A stretch of 64,000 nt of DNA from Chamaecrista fasciculata (Eukaryota > Streptophyta > Magnoliopsida > Fabales > Fabaceae). Below, in pieces: positions 36,598 through 47,330 of the stretch; position 1 is the first letter of the stretch, and the number at the start of each line of letters is the position of its first letter. Under the pieces are notes generated by a model. That model was not told the DNA's origin and made no database searches. It saw only the letters and a list, made by a program, of their open reading frames with translations. The stretch covers positions 105,731 through 169,730 of the forward strand of contig QANZ01039468.1 in the NCBI GenBank assembly GCA_003254925.1, written 5' to 3'. The position numbers and the translations under genes were made by a program.

Positions 36598-37450
36598 GAT
36601 CGACCGGTTGAATCAGGAAAATTGGCTAGCGATTCGAACCGATACTCTTATTAAACTCCTTAGTTTTTTTTTACCAGATATTAAACTCCTTAGTTAACTG
36701 ATAAAAAGAATTAGGAAAACTAGTGATGAACCGGCCCAATATTAATATTATTTTTTAAATTTTTTGGTTATTTTTATACTTATGGATTAAAAATTTGAGA
36801 ATGTTGATAAACCATAGTAAACATAAATTTAATAATGACAATGATCATGAAATGTCATTTAATGTCATTAATATTGATTAATATTATAAAAATTGATTAT
36901 ATTTATATTAATTCATGTTAATTTATGAAACTTGTATTCATAACATTGTTAATTTATTTGTCTATTTTTATTTGTTTCACTATATTAATGTTATAATTGT
37001 TTTTTGTAACTTAATTATTATTATTTTAATTAAAATTTTATCATATTTTGACTTTATTTATTTGTNATCAATTGTATCCAAATTTTTTTTTTGGTCAATT
37101 GTACGTCTAATGTTTCACATTCGAATCAATTGTACGTACCTCTAAGTTAAGGGTACAATTGATCCAAAAAACTTTTGGAATACAATTAAAATTTGAAACT
37201 AACCTCATATATACTTTCGGGGTACAATTAACTCAAAATAAATTTTGGGATACAACTGAAACTGACTTCATACTAAAACAACATCCATACCTACATATTG
37301 GATAACTTTTTATTTTTCACTATTTGTGCCTTATCTAATATGGTGTATATATCCAATTAATATCAAATACTTTTTACTAACGAATTTGGAAGAGTACTCT
37401 AAATATATGTCTAAATTGTCATCTCTATTCAGATATAATTTGGAAGAGTG
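36598..37450. other. repeat-rich region without genes
   Basis: 36,598-36,740 carries GACCGGTTGAATC and GAACCGGCCC repeat fragments. 37,076-37,265 carries 'TCAATTGTACGT' and 'GTACAATTGAT' in opposite orientations, a likely degraded foldback element. One N is at 37,066. No exon of the adjacent alliinase-like gene fragment was found here. Confidence 0.5.
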
Positions 37451-37527
37451 CTTTATAAATAACATAAGTTTGAAGGCCAAAAAAAAAATAATAATGACAT
37501 AAGTTTAAAAAGAAACACAAACCTTAC

Positions 37528-37830
37528 AGCATCTGCAGGGCAACTAGAATTAAAGAGAGAGCAAGTAGTGCCATAATAGCATGGATTACACTCACAAGCA
37601 GGTTCATGGCCATGGAGAACCAAACCATCTAAGTAGGCTCTTCCATGTCCTGAACATTCTATGGCTGCCACTTTCTCTGCTTCTTGTGCAGCCATTCTGC
37701 TCCATGTGGGTTCCCATGAATCTCCAAAAACAAACAGTTTTGAGGAAGAAGATGATGACAGTCTCATAATCACGACTGCCATCATAGTGCATGCAAAATA
37801 CAACACACCTCCTTCTACCTTCATCGCCAT
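37528..37830 (-). pseudogene. orphan first exon of alliinase / tryptophan aminotransferase-related gene
   Basis: One open exon of 101 codons starts MAMKVEGGVLYFACTMMAVV (membrane anchor or signal) and ends at a good donor, GATGCT|GTAAGG. It encodes the EGF-like alliinase domain: WSRMAAQEAEKVAAIECSGH, GRAYLDGL, ACECNPCYYGTTCSLF. In complete TAR3/TAR4-type genes the following exons hold the PLP aminotransferase domain. None was seen downstream: the next 600 bases are repeats and the ECA1 array follows. The exon itself has no lesion, so truncation is either recent, or the rest has moved outside the window. It is not a working aminotransferase as it stands. Confidence 0.8.
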
Positions 37831-37924
37831 AATTAATTCTCTGATTCAATTCTCTTCTCATATCCAGAAAGAAACTAAGGATTCTTAGTTTATACATATA
37901 TATAAATATATATAATTATATATA

Positions 37925-38525
37925 GGCCAAAGTCTCAAATTGGTCCCTTATGTATGGGGTAGGTTTCAAATTGGTCCCTTATCTTTCATTTGTTTCAGAT
38001 CGATCCTATATGTTTACATGATGTTTTAAATTAGTCTCCAAAANTTTACCTTGGTCCCTTATCTTTCACTTATTTTAAATTAGTTCTATATATTTTCATG
38101 ATGTTTCAAATTCATCCCAAATATATTTTCGAAACGCAATTTGACCTCATTTGCTAGTAATTTTAATCGATCAAAGAAAGAACTCTTCAAGAGTTAGCAT
38201 ATAGTTTTGGACTCGTCATATTCGGACTTAAAATGAAAGAGATATGACTAATTTTACTTATTTGACCGTAAAATGAGTTACTCACTATTAGGATTTGATT
38301 TGACCTCGTTTGTTGATGATCTCAAAAATACCCATCAAAAGAAACTCATAGTTTTGAATTCGTTGCATTTGAGTTTAAAATGATAGAGATATGACCATGT
38401 TCAATATTTTTTGGACCAATTTGAAACATCATGGAGATATGTAGGACCAATCTGAAACAAATTAAAGATAAGGGACTAATTTGAAACCCACCCCATATAT
38501 AAAGGACCAATTTGAGACTTTGGCC
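37925..38525. mobile_element. MITE/foldback with GGCCAAAGTCTC termini (copy 1)
   Basis: Left GGCCAAAGTCTCAAATTGGT; right complement GACCAATTTGAGACTTTGGCC. Inverted 'GGTCCCTTATCTTTCATTTG' blocks lie inside. A second copy is at 46,567. One N at 38,044. Confidence 0.88.
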
Positions 38526-41305
38526 AAAAATTAAATTGAAACCGTGACAACTTTTTAGTTTTTAGAACTATGCCCACCAAATTCATCAGAAGTTTGTATT
38601 TTATAATATGAACTATGAAGTGATAAATTGCGAGACGACCTAAATAGTATTTGGTTTACCAGGTCTGGTCTCATATTGTTAATTTCGATTGTTGTTACAC
38701 TATGATGGGATGAAACCAATGGGCTTTAACTATGATTAAATTAATTATTGTGAATCTGACGGTCCAATTCCAACATGAATTGTTTGTTGGCCCAAAAAAG
38801 TATTTTTTTAGTCTTTTTTTTTTTTTGCTTAAAATAAAGTTTATACATCTTTTTCATAATTATTGCACATGTGAGAACTGTCCCAAGCCATGAGCCCCTC
38901 AATAATCACTATAACAAATTAGTGTTTCTCTTTTTGTTTTTTTTTATTTAATTAATTTAATCAGAATTTCAAAATTTTCAATTGTTTGATCTTTTATGGC
39001 TTCAAGTGCACTCTAATATTTCTAACCTCTCAAGCAAAGTCCATCCCTTAGTTTTGAAGTTTGCCCAAACTACTTTAAAAGCTGTATAATCATGGAGCTT
39101 TCATAAGCACCTAAACACACACCAAAATCATGCTTCTATACATCCTTCTTAATTATGTTTTGATTTTGATCTTTAATAATTTCAGGTAAAATAAATTTCT
39201 ATGTGAATAAGAGGTTGAAGAAAGTAAGATCGAAACTTAAATCTATTCAAGGGAAGAGACTTTTTTTTTTTTTGTAAATACTAATTTCCCCCCCCTTTTT
39301 TTAAAGCATCAAATTAAATTATAGAAAATCTAGACGGCACTTATAATCGATCAGAAAACTCCAATTTAAAAGAATAATTTGCTAACATTATTGAACAATA
39401 AAACCAAATAAAAGTACAATTGATCCAATCAATAAGATAAAATTCATCCCCGATATTGGTGTTGTAAATAAATTGTTTACGAATAAACCTTCTGCATATC
39501 AGACAATTAATGTTTATCTCAAATGTAGATGTCGTCATAAACTCCTCCATCAATTTTTCAAAACAAATAATGTTTTTCGACATAGATGCTCAGATCTAAA
39601 CTGATATAATGTTGTAGCAGAATCTTTTACAAGAAAATACTAGACCTAGAAATAAATCTACACAAAACCACCACTAAATTAGGGAGAACATAAGATTTGA
39701 TTTATTGAATTGAAAATCTAAAACAAAGATAAAGATTATGGAGGAATTATAAACATAATTTGTGTTAATAACTTAATATAAAAATGTTGTTTGAGGGACG
39801 CAACTTAATATTCAAGGGACAAAACATATTTACATTGATAGACGATTTGTAAATATCTTTGTAAGAACTCATAGAGTCTGTAGGTCTACCTTGACCTTGA
39901 TAAGCCTTCGGGGCTCAACTCACATAAACTTGCTTTTACCAAAAAGAAAAAAATTATAACCTCAAACAAAAGGGTAGTTGTTTTAGTAATAAGTATTTTG
40001 TTAATAGATAATATTTTGTGTTTCGATCTTATTAAAAACTTCATCCATTGTTAAAACAAAATGTTTCGGTTATAAGAATTGTAAACTTGAAAGAAAATTA
40101 AGTCTGATCTAAAGTGTAAAATGAATAAGTAAGAAATTTATTACAATCATTCTAGAAACAAGTATAACTTCAAGAGAAAAGAAAAAATCTCTTTTGTCGC
40201 CTTTGAAATTATAATTTTCTAGGAACCCTTCATAAACTTTGATGATTAGTTAAGTTATTTCACATTTTTTTTTAAAAGGGTATGAATCTACTATCTTTAC
40301 TTCAATGACACATCACATTTATTAACCAGGTCTTCCGTGAACATACGACTAATAAAAGCAAAAATATTTATTATTTTAACAGGAACAAAAATTGAAATAT
40401 AAGCTTCACATAAGTATATACTTATATTTTATGCATAATTACGCAAAAGTATTACATGATTTTATCTTTTTTTCATAATCCAGAGAAAGACATGAAGTCT
40501 TAAATAGTCATACTTTGACACGAGAAACTCTTATATATATGGTCTAAAATCTAATAACTAAAGTTTACAGTAACCAAAGACTTTGACTTTGACATCAAAT
40601 TTAATTTAATTTATCTCAATGTTATGGAGGCTAATTATACATGGGTTAAAAAATTACTTCAGTCTATGACTTAATATTCATTTTGATATTTTGTTTTAAA
40701 ATGTTTAATTGGTCATAAATATTGACAAAATATTTTATTTTAGTCTCAAACTTTAAATATAGTCATAATTTTTTCATTTTAAATTCGATTATGATTAGTT
40801 TAGAATTATGAGCGAAGTCAAATTAATTCTAAAAGTGAACATCTTATTTTACAGTCAAATTAGTAAAATTAATCGTATTTTTCTTGTTTCAAGTATGAAT
40901 GCGACGTATTCAGAATTACGAGTTATTCTAAATCTTTTAAACTTAAAATGAAATATAAGAAAAATATGATCAAATTCAATAGACCAAAATAAAATATTTT
41001 GCCAACATTTAAAATTAATTTGAACATTTTAAAACATAAATAATTAAACTGAATATTAAAATATATATTCAGTATCAAAATGACCTTTGACCTAATATAT
41101 ATGTAAAAAAATTCTTCATAAATTTGGACGATCAAAATGACCTATGAATTTTTTTACCCCTCTTAGAATCTTTCTATGAGTCCCTCGCACATCTAAACAC
41201 CGAACGTTAATAAGAGAGATCCTTCAACAATACTACGTAAATTAAAGTTTAATAGTATTATATACGTTAATTCTCTGAAAATTATAAATTCGCATACACA
41301 TTTTA
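38526..41305. other. gene-free AT-rich region
   Basis: 2.8 kb without a supportable gene. It contains a SINE fragment (39,834-39,951) and several poly-T runs. A short segment near 40,680-41,160 repeats TTTTGATATTTTG / AAAATATATATTCAG-like inverted pieces, likely an old foldback element. Confidence 0.5.
39834..39951 (+). mobile_element. SINE fragment (family S1), 5'-truncated
   Basis: GATAGACGATTTGTAAATAT, CTGTAGGTCTACCTTGACCT and GGGGCTCAACTCACATAAAC match the body of the S1 SINE. The tRNA-like head is absent. Confidence 0.7.
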
Positions 41306-41730
41306 GGCTAAAGTACATTTTTGGTCCCATAATTTTTGCTAAGGTCTCAATTTGGTTTCATAACTTTTTTGTTGCACTTTTAGTCCCAAAGATTAGGTCC
41401 TGTGTTACACTTTTGGTCCTATATCTTTGGGTCATGTTGCATAATTGATCTCATATATTTTGGTCAGATTGTAAAATTGGTCTCATATCTTTGGGTAAGA
41501 TGCAGAATTGGTCCCATATATTTGGATCAAGTGAGACTGACAATAAAATTCTTTGCAAAAATACAGGACCAATTTTGCAACCTGACCAAAAGATATGAGA
41601 TCAAAAGTGATACGAGACCAAATTTACAACTTTTTGGATAGATATGAGACCAAAAGTGCAAAAAAAAAAAAATTATGGGACCAAATTGAAACCTGAGCAA
41701 AAGTTATGGGACTAAAAGTGTACTTTGACC
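41306..41730. mobile_element. MITE/foldback with GGCTAAAGTACA termini
   Basis: The left end GGCTAAAGTACATTTTTGGT and right end GGACTAAAAGTGTACTTTGACC are inverted repeats. Inner blocks 'GGTCTCATATCTTTGGGT' and 'AGATATGAGACCAAA' also pair. Confidence 0.8.
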
Positions 41731-42378
41731 ACTTTATTATATTCTCTGAAAAATATCAAAAGTGTCTCATCATAAGTACTATTACCCTCATAATACATTT
41801 ACAGGATCCTTTTCAATTAAGGATACACTACCCTTAGTGCCCTAAATTAAATAAGACTAATCCCACAAGCACTTACTCCATCAACTTCATTAGCAATTTA
41901 AGATCATGTGATTGTATCTTGGATTAAATAGTTGGTGCCGAAGTTACTTCATTTATCCAAAATTAATCAGAAGAGGAAAAAATCAGATGGAAATTAATTT
42001 ATTCCATGCTATAACTTTGCCAACTAAAATTATTCGATTCTCTAACATAATGAGAATGGACACATTAGTTGAAGAAAAAGGACAAAGTATAAGTAATTAC
42101 ACAAGTAACACAACACACTGAAATTCGCTCGCAGAGGAAAATCGTTTCTTTGTGCGGCAAACGCGTGCGAGGCTGGAAACCCGTCTTTGCCAGTTTCACA
42201 TCACTAATACGAAGACTTTGACTTCTTTCAAGGCGTGGGCATTTTCGTAAAATCATACTACTTGTCAATTTTACCCCCACCCGCCAAATGGGAGACTCTG
42301 CACCAACCGCATCCACCGTAATCACCAGCTTTGTCCTTTTCGGTAATTTCACTTCCACTACCCCCGAGTTCCCGTTGC

Positions 42379-42388
42379 TATATATAAT
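42379..42388 (+). promoter_or_regulatory. TATA box of UDP-glucose dehydrogenase gene
   Basis: CTATATATAA lies about 30 bases before a CT-rich leader (CGTCCTCTCTCTTTCTTTCT), in a locally GC-richer promoter (42,120-42,420). Confidence 0.7.
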
Positions 42389-42409
42389 AACCTGTGTCCC
42401 GCTCTTCTT

Positions 42410-42499
42410 CTTCACGACCTCGTCCTCTCTCTTTCTTTCTTTCTAAGCTCTCATTTGATCTCTCGATCTTTTTCTCTGCAAATCGCATTCACTTCCAAG
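42410..42499 (+). other. UGD: non-coding first exon of UGD (5' UTR) followed by a ~1-kb intron
   Basis: The CT-rich leader ends at CTTCCAAG|GTAAATAAAT (donor 42500). The acceptor is TTTATACAG at 43,529-43,537, 20 bases before the start codon. An intron in the 5' UTR is the usual layout of plant UGD genes. The transcription start is estimated from the TATA box only. Confidence 0.75.
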
Positions 42500-43557
42500 G
42501 TAAATAAATCTTGCTAGCTAATTCGCGCTTTCATTTCTTGATTTGGCTTCCTTTCGTGTAAGTCTTTTTTTTTCTTTTTCTGGTTGACTCTGGTGGTTGG
42601 TAGGACTTACTGACTGAGTCATTCTGGTGAAGTTTCGTGTTGCTTGTTTATGTTTACGAAAACGGGATGTGAAGTTCAGTTCGCTTAATTGATGTGTTTC
42701 ATTGTGATTTTGACTACTAGTGTGCAGATCTGTGGCCTTTTTTCAGTTTGGTAATTGATTAGGTTGTTGCATTTCTTGTGCGTGATTCAGTTATGTTTGT
42801 TGTTGTGTTTTGCTTGTGTGAAGCTCGTTATTCACGGATCTGCTAGAATTAATGTTTCATGTTTAGAGATCGCCGGTAATTCACATGAGATTCTTTGATT
42901 AGTGCCAGATCTACTTACATTGCTTACTTATAGTTGATCGCGAGTGGTGAATCTATAGTCATACAGAAAGCTAACCATCAAATTATCAAGTCTTGAATTT
43001 ATGTATTAGATCTGATTTCTCCTAATATCTTTTTATGGATTCTTGCTCTGTGATTGGAAGAGAAGGAGTTAAGTTCCTAATTTTTCCCCAACTTACTTTC
43101 GTCTGTTATAGATCCTGCACCGACCTTTGGGCTTTGAGTATAATAATAGACAATGATCCACTAGGTGTTGAGTTTAAAACGTTCCAATACTTCATCTTAG
43201 TTTCTGCACAGTTGGAACAATACTTCATCTCAATATATATATGCTGTTTTAGTATTACATGATGTGAGATTGAAAGCTTGGATCTATTTTTGGAAATAAA
43301 ATGTTTGCTTTCAGAAGTTTTATACATGTTTATATTGTTCATCAATGCATGTATTGAAAACAGAAACTGCCAATACTTGCCTCCTTCTTCACCATAATGA
43401 AAATAATTGTAAACTGTAAAATTGACCTTAACATTCTCTTTAACTACTTACTACATCAAAGCAATGCTTGATATGAAGTTTCTCTTGTTGTATCCTTTTT
43501 TTTTTACTCATCGGTTGAACACATGTATTTTATACAGGTTGCTGAGAACAAAAGAAA

Positions 43558-45000
43558 ATGGTGAAGATTTGCTGCATTGGTGCTGGATATGTTGGTGGTC
43601 CAACCATGGCTGTCATTGCACTTAAGTGCCCTTCCATTGAAGTGGCTGTTGTTGATATATCCGTGTCCCGTATTGCAGCCTGGAACAGCGACCAGCTTCC
43701 TATCTACGAGCCAGGCCTTGACGATGTTGTAAAGCAATGCCGTGGCAAGAACCTCTTCTTCAGCACTGATGTAGAGAAACATGTCTGTGAGGCTGACATA
43801 GTCTTCGTCTCTGTTAATACCCCAACTAAAACAAGGGGTCTTGGAGCTGGGAAAGCAGCAGACTTGACATACTGGGAGAGTGCTGCTCGCATGATTGCTG
43901 ATGTCTCAAAATCTGACAAAATTGTGGTTGAGAAATCTACTGTCCCTGTCAAAACTGCTGAGGCCATAGAGAAAATCCTTACCCACAATGGCAAGGGGAT
44001 TAAATTCCAGATTCTTTCTAACCCAGAATTCCTTGCCGAGGGAACTGCAATCCAAGATCTCTTCAAACCAGACCGAGTCTTGATCGGAGGCCGGGAAACC
44101 CCTGAAGGACAAAAGGCCATTCAGGCTTTGAAGAGTGTTTATTCTCAATGGGTTCCTGAGGACCGAATTTTAACCACAAATCTCTGGTCTGCAGAGCTGT
44201 CCAAGCTTGCTGCCAATGCCTTCTTGGCCCAAAGGATTTCATCTGTCAATGCCATGTCAGCACTCTGTGAGGCCACCGGAGCAAATGTCCAACAGGTCTC
44301 CTTTGCTGTTGGTACAGACACAAGGATTGGACCTAAGTTCCTCAATGCTAGTGTTGGCTTTGGTGGATCCTGCTTCCAGAAAGACATCTTGAACCTTGTT
44401 TACATTTGTGAGTGCAATGGCCTTCCAGAGGTGGCAGAATACTGGAAACAAGTCATCAAGATCAACGATTATCAGAAGAGCCGATTTGTGAATCGTGTTG
44501 TTTCCTCAATGTTCAACACAGTTGCAAACAAGAAGATCGCCATTCTGGGATTTGCCTTCAAGAAAGATACCGGGGACACTAGGGAGACCCCTGCCATTGA
44601 TGTGTGCAAGGGACTGCTCGGCGATAAAGCTCGCCTTAGCATATATGACCCACAAGTAACTGAAGATCAAATCCAGAGGGATCTCTCGATGAATAAGTTC
44701 GATTGGGACCATCCTATCCACCTGCAGCCCATGAGTCCTTCAACTGTGAAGCAAGTCAATGTGGTTTGGGATGCCTATGCGGCAACAAAGGATGCACATG
44801 GTCTTTGCATTCTGACCGAGTGGGATGAGTTTAAGACTCTTGATTATCAGAAGATCTATGACAACATGCAAAAACCAGCATATGTTTTCGATGGCAGAAA
44901 CATTGTGGATGTGGACAAGTTACGGGAGATCGGCTTCATTGTTTACTCAATTGGTAAGCCATTGGACCCATGGCTCAAAGACATGCCAGCCGTGGCCTAA
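43558..45000 (+). CDS. UGD: UDP-glucose 6-dehydrogenase, 480 aa
   Basis: A cytosolic enzyme that oxidises UDP-glucose to UDP-glucuronate with two NAD+, feeding hemicellulose and pectin precursors. The coding sequence is one uninterrupted exon of 480 codons, the standard plant length. The N-terminal Rossmann motif is GAGYVGG at residues 8-14. [11 protein letters not shown] (125-135) and [11 protein letters not shown] (155-165) follow. The catalytic cysteine is Cys272 in [15 protein letters not shown]. The C-terminal NAD/UDP-sugar domain includes [18 protein letters not shown] and VFDGRNIVD. The start follows a purine-rich leader (AACAAAAGAAAATGG). Codon use is GC-richer than the surroundings. 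No lesion is seen. Antisense open frames here are shadows. Confidence 0.98.
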   Translation: MVKICCIGAGYVGGPTMAVIALKCPSIEVAVVDISVSRIAAWNSDQLPIYEPGLDDVVKQCRGKNLFFSTDVEKHVCEADIVFVSVNTPTKTRGLGAGKAADLTYWESAARMIADVSKSDKIVVEKSTVPVKTAEAIEKILTHNGKGIKFQILSNPEFLAEGTAIQDLFKPDRVLIGGRETPEGQKAIQALKSVYSQWVPEDRILTTNLWSAELSKLAANAFLAQRISSVNAMSALCEATGANVQQVSFAVGTDTRIGPKFLNASVGFGGSCFQKDILNLVYICECNGLPEVAEYWKQVIKINDYQKSRFVNRVVSSMFNTVANKKIAILGFAFKKDTGDTRETPAIDVCKGLLGDKARLSIYDPQVTEDQIQRDLSMNKFDWDHPIHLQPMSPSTVKQVNVVWDAYAATKDAHGLCILTEWDEFKTLDYQKIYDNMQKPAYVFDGRNIVDVDKLREIGFIVYSIGKPLDPWLKDMPAVA

Positions 45001-45260
45001 AGCTGAGATAGATCATTGATAAGTGGGGCTGAATTCTCAGTCAGTTTGATTCTTTATTATTTTCATAAGAGTTTCTCTTTGATCCTTTTATCTATCCTTC
45101 CCACGCTAGTTGCTGGCACAGTTCGGTAAAGAAATTCAGGGAAGGTCAAAGTCTTTATGTTTTTGCCTTGCTTTTTGTACTTCATTTTATTACTGTCTGG
45201 ATGTTATGAACGTTTACTAGGGAAACTTGATTTTGTTTGATAATTCTGTTCTATTGTCAG
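45001..45260 (+). other. UGD: probable 3' UTR of UGD
   Basis: T-rich sequence (TTCTTTATTATTTTCATAAG, TTTTTGTACTTCATTTTATT) follows the stop codon, with no competing feature for ~250 bases. The cleavage site is not fixed. Confidence 0.5.
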
Positions 45261-45689
45261 AACCACATATTTTCACTCAAACTAGGAAGAACGTCAGTTC
45301 GAGGCGTTTATATATTTATAGGGAAATATGAAGCGGCGCCAAATATTGTGAAAATTTGAGAGGTTGGCAATGGCAATGAGTATACTTGTTCTTTATTAGG
45401 TATGATTCCATCAGCTCAATAAAATATTGAATTCGGAATTTTGAAGAAATCTTTGTTTTTTCATGGGTAACAACTAACAACTAACAAGGGTTTAATAATT
45501 TCCCATAAACTTTGTTTATTTTAAGATTTTATATTTGGCGCACCTGAAGAGCTTGATACTACTTGTTTCTTCATTCCTTGAGGATTTTTCGATTATTATT
45601 TATTTATTTTTTTGGGCAAAGGATTTTTCGATTATATTTATATATATATAAAAAAATTAAGGTATACCGTTGCAGAGGACCCTACTTCT

Positions 45690-46145
45690 TCCGGTAGTTT
45701 TCAGCCCATCTTCTCTTCTTTTTTCACACTATTTTCTCAAATAACAAGAGTTGACTATGAGAAAATTTTCAACCATGTTAAACCTACCACTATTAGATGG
45801 CATGTTCATCAAATTTATGAATAAATTTACATATATCAATCACATGGTTTTGTGAACTCTAACAAAGCCCTGCGTGTAGGTTAAACAAAGCTCTATATGG
45901 TCTTAAAATTGGAGCCATGTTCTTACTTCGGAAAACTTGCACTTTGCATTCCTTGGGCATTATGCTAAATGTGATCACTCCCTTTTCATTTGATTCACCC
46001 CTCTATTATGTATATTCTAGTATATCAGTATATGTGAATCATATCATTTCTATAAGAAGCTCTCACAAGGTGAAATTCGCACTCTTATATCCAATCTTAA
46101 CTCTCTAATTGCTCTCAAAAAGCCTTATTTCTCTCGACTATTCCA
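45690..46145 (+). mobile_element. decayed Copia reverse-transcriptase remnant
   Basis: Across shifted frames the translation keeps the order of the Copia reverse transcriptase: TRVDYEKIF and VKPTTIR, then HGFVNSNKALRV, then RLNKALYGLK. Stops, frameshifts and the loss of the catalytic block make it a relic. No LTRs were found on either side. Confidence 0.75.
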
Positions 46146-46566
46146 TTGGCCTTATCTTTGTTAGTGGTTGATGTATTTTTATGGTCCTAACTTGGTGTAT
46201 TCTAGTCATGTATTGTTCCTAAAAGTTTGTATATTGTGTATTTTTTTTATTTTTTTAAAAATCAATTAATCAAACTAGTCCAAATCGATTAAAGTAAGTT
46301 TAAATTAGTTTGGTTGACCCTATAAGAACTAGATCACTTTTGTCATTCTACAATCAAATCAATGTAATTAGATAAAATATCCAAACTGAATTGAACCGAG
46401 GATTTGAACATTCCTCCTACTTACGTAGCCTAAAGATTTTTGGTTTTTATCAGAATAGCCTAAAGATTGTAATTTTTCTTGTTTTTCTCTTATTTCCTTT
46501 TGGATTAGCCTTACATTAGAAAAAAACATTGGCCCTAGGTAATTAATCATTTGTCTTTTTTTTATT

Positions 46567-47017
46567 GGCCAAAGTCTCAAATTGGTCCCTTATGTATGAG
46601 ATAGATTTCAAATTGGTCTCTTATCTTTCATTTGTTTCAAATTGGTCCTATATGTTTTCATGATGTTTCAAATTGGTCCCAAAATACTTTTGAGACGTGA
46701 TTTGACCTCGTTTGCTAGCAATCTTGATTGGGAAGAGAAAGAACTCTTCAAGAGTTAACACATAATTTTCAATTCGTCGCATTCAGATTTCAAACGAGAG
46801 AGATATGACCCACTTTTGGGGCTTGATTTGACTCCATTGATGGTCCCAAAGTACTCGTAAAAAAAACTCGTAGCTCTGAATTCATTGCATTTGAGCTTAA
46901 AATAAAAGAGATATGATTACATTAACTATTTTTTTAGACCAATTTGAAACATCATGGAAATATATAAGACCAATCTAAAACAAATGAAAGATAAGGGAGC
47001 AATTAGAGACTTTGGCC
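46567..47017. mobile_element. MITE/foldback with GGCCAAAGTCTC termini (copy 2)
   Basis: Left GGCCAAAGTCTCAAATTGGT, right complement TTAGAGACTTTGGCC. T-rich flanks (TTTTTTATT / TTTTTATTT) could be a ~9-base target duplication. It is the same family as 37,925. Confidence 0.85.
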
Positions 47018-47244
47018 TTTTTATTTTATTGACAAAAAAATGTTATAATACTCTTTTATAGAGAAGCCCGCGGTGGCTTGGAGCATATGGAATTATGGAT
47101 CAAATCACTCAAATCAGGATTCTCTACTATTGGGCCTACACTACACTTTCACAAAGGAAAGGTCTGACCATGGCTACATTTCATGACATTGATTCACACA
47201 CATGATCAGAAATTCAGAATAGTATCTATTCTTCTCATTCTGCG

Positions 47245-47282
47245 TCTTCTTCTTCTTCTTCTTCTTCTTCTTCTTCTTCTTC
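47245..47282. repeat. (TCT)n microsatellite in the zinc-finger gene leader
   Basis: About twelve TCT units within 50-90 bases of the start codon at 47,331, so probably transcribed as 5' UTR. Confidence 0.9.
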
Positions 47283-47330
47283 CTCACTCTCTCATCTGCA
47301 CTCCAATCTCTCCATGAAATTGAAACTCTC

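Noticed and set aside
42065-42415. 116-codon minus-strand frame upstream of UGD
   Set aside because: It lies in the UGD promoter, and includes the TATA box; the reading is a by-product of GC-richer promoter sequence.
43704-44120. 138-codon frame antisense to UGD
   Set aside because: Shadow of the strongly biased UGD codon usage.
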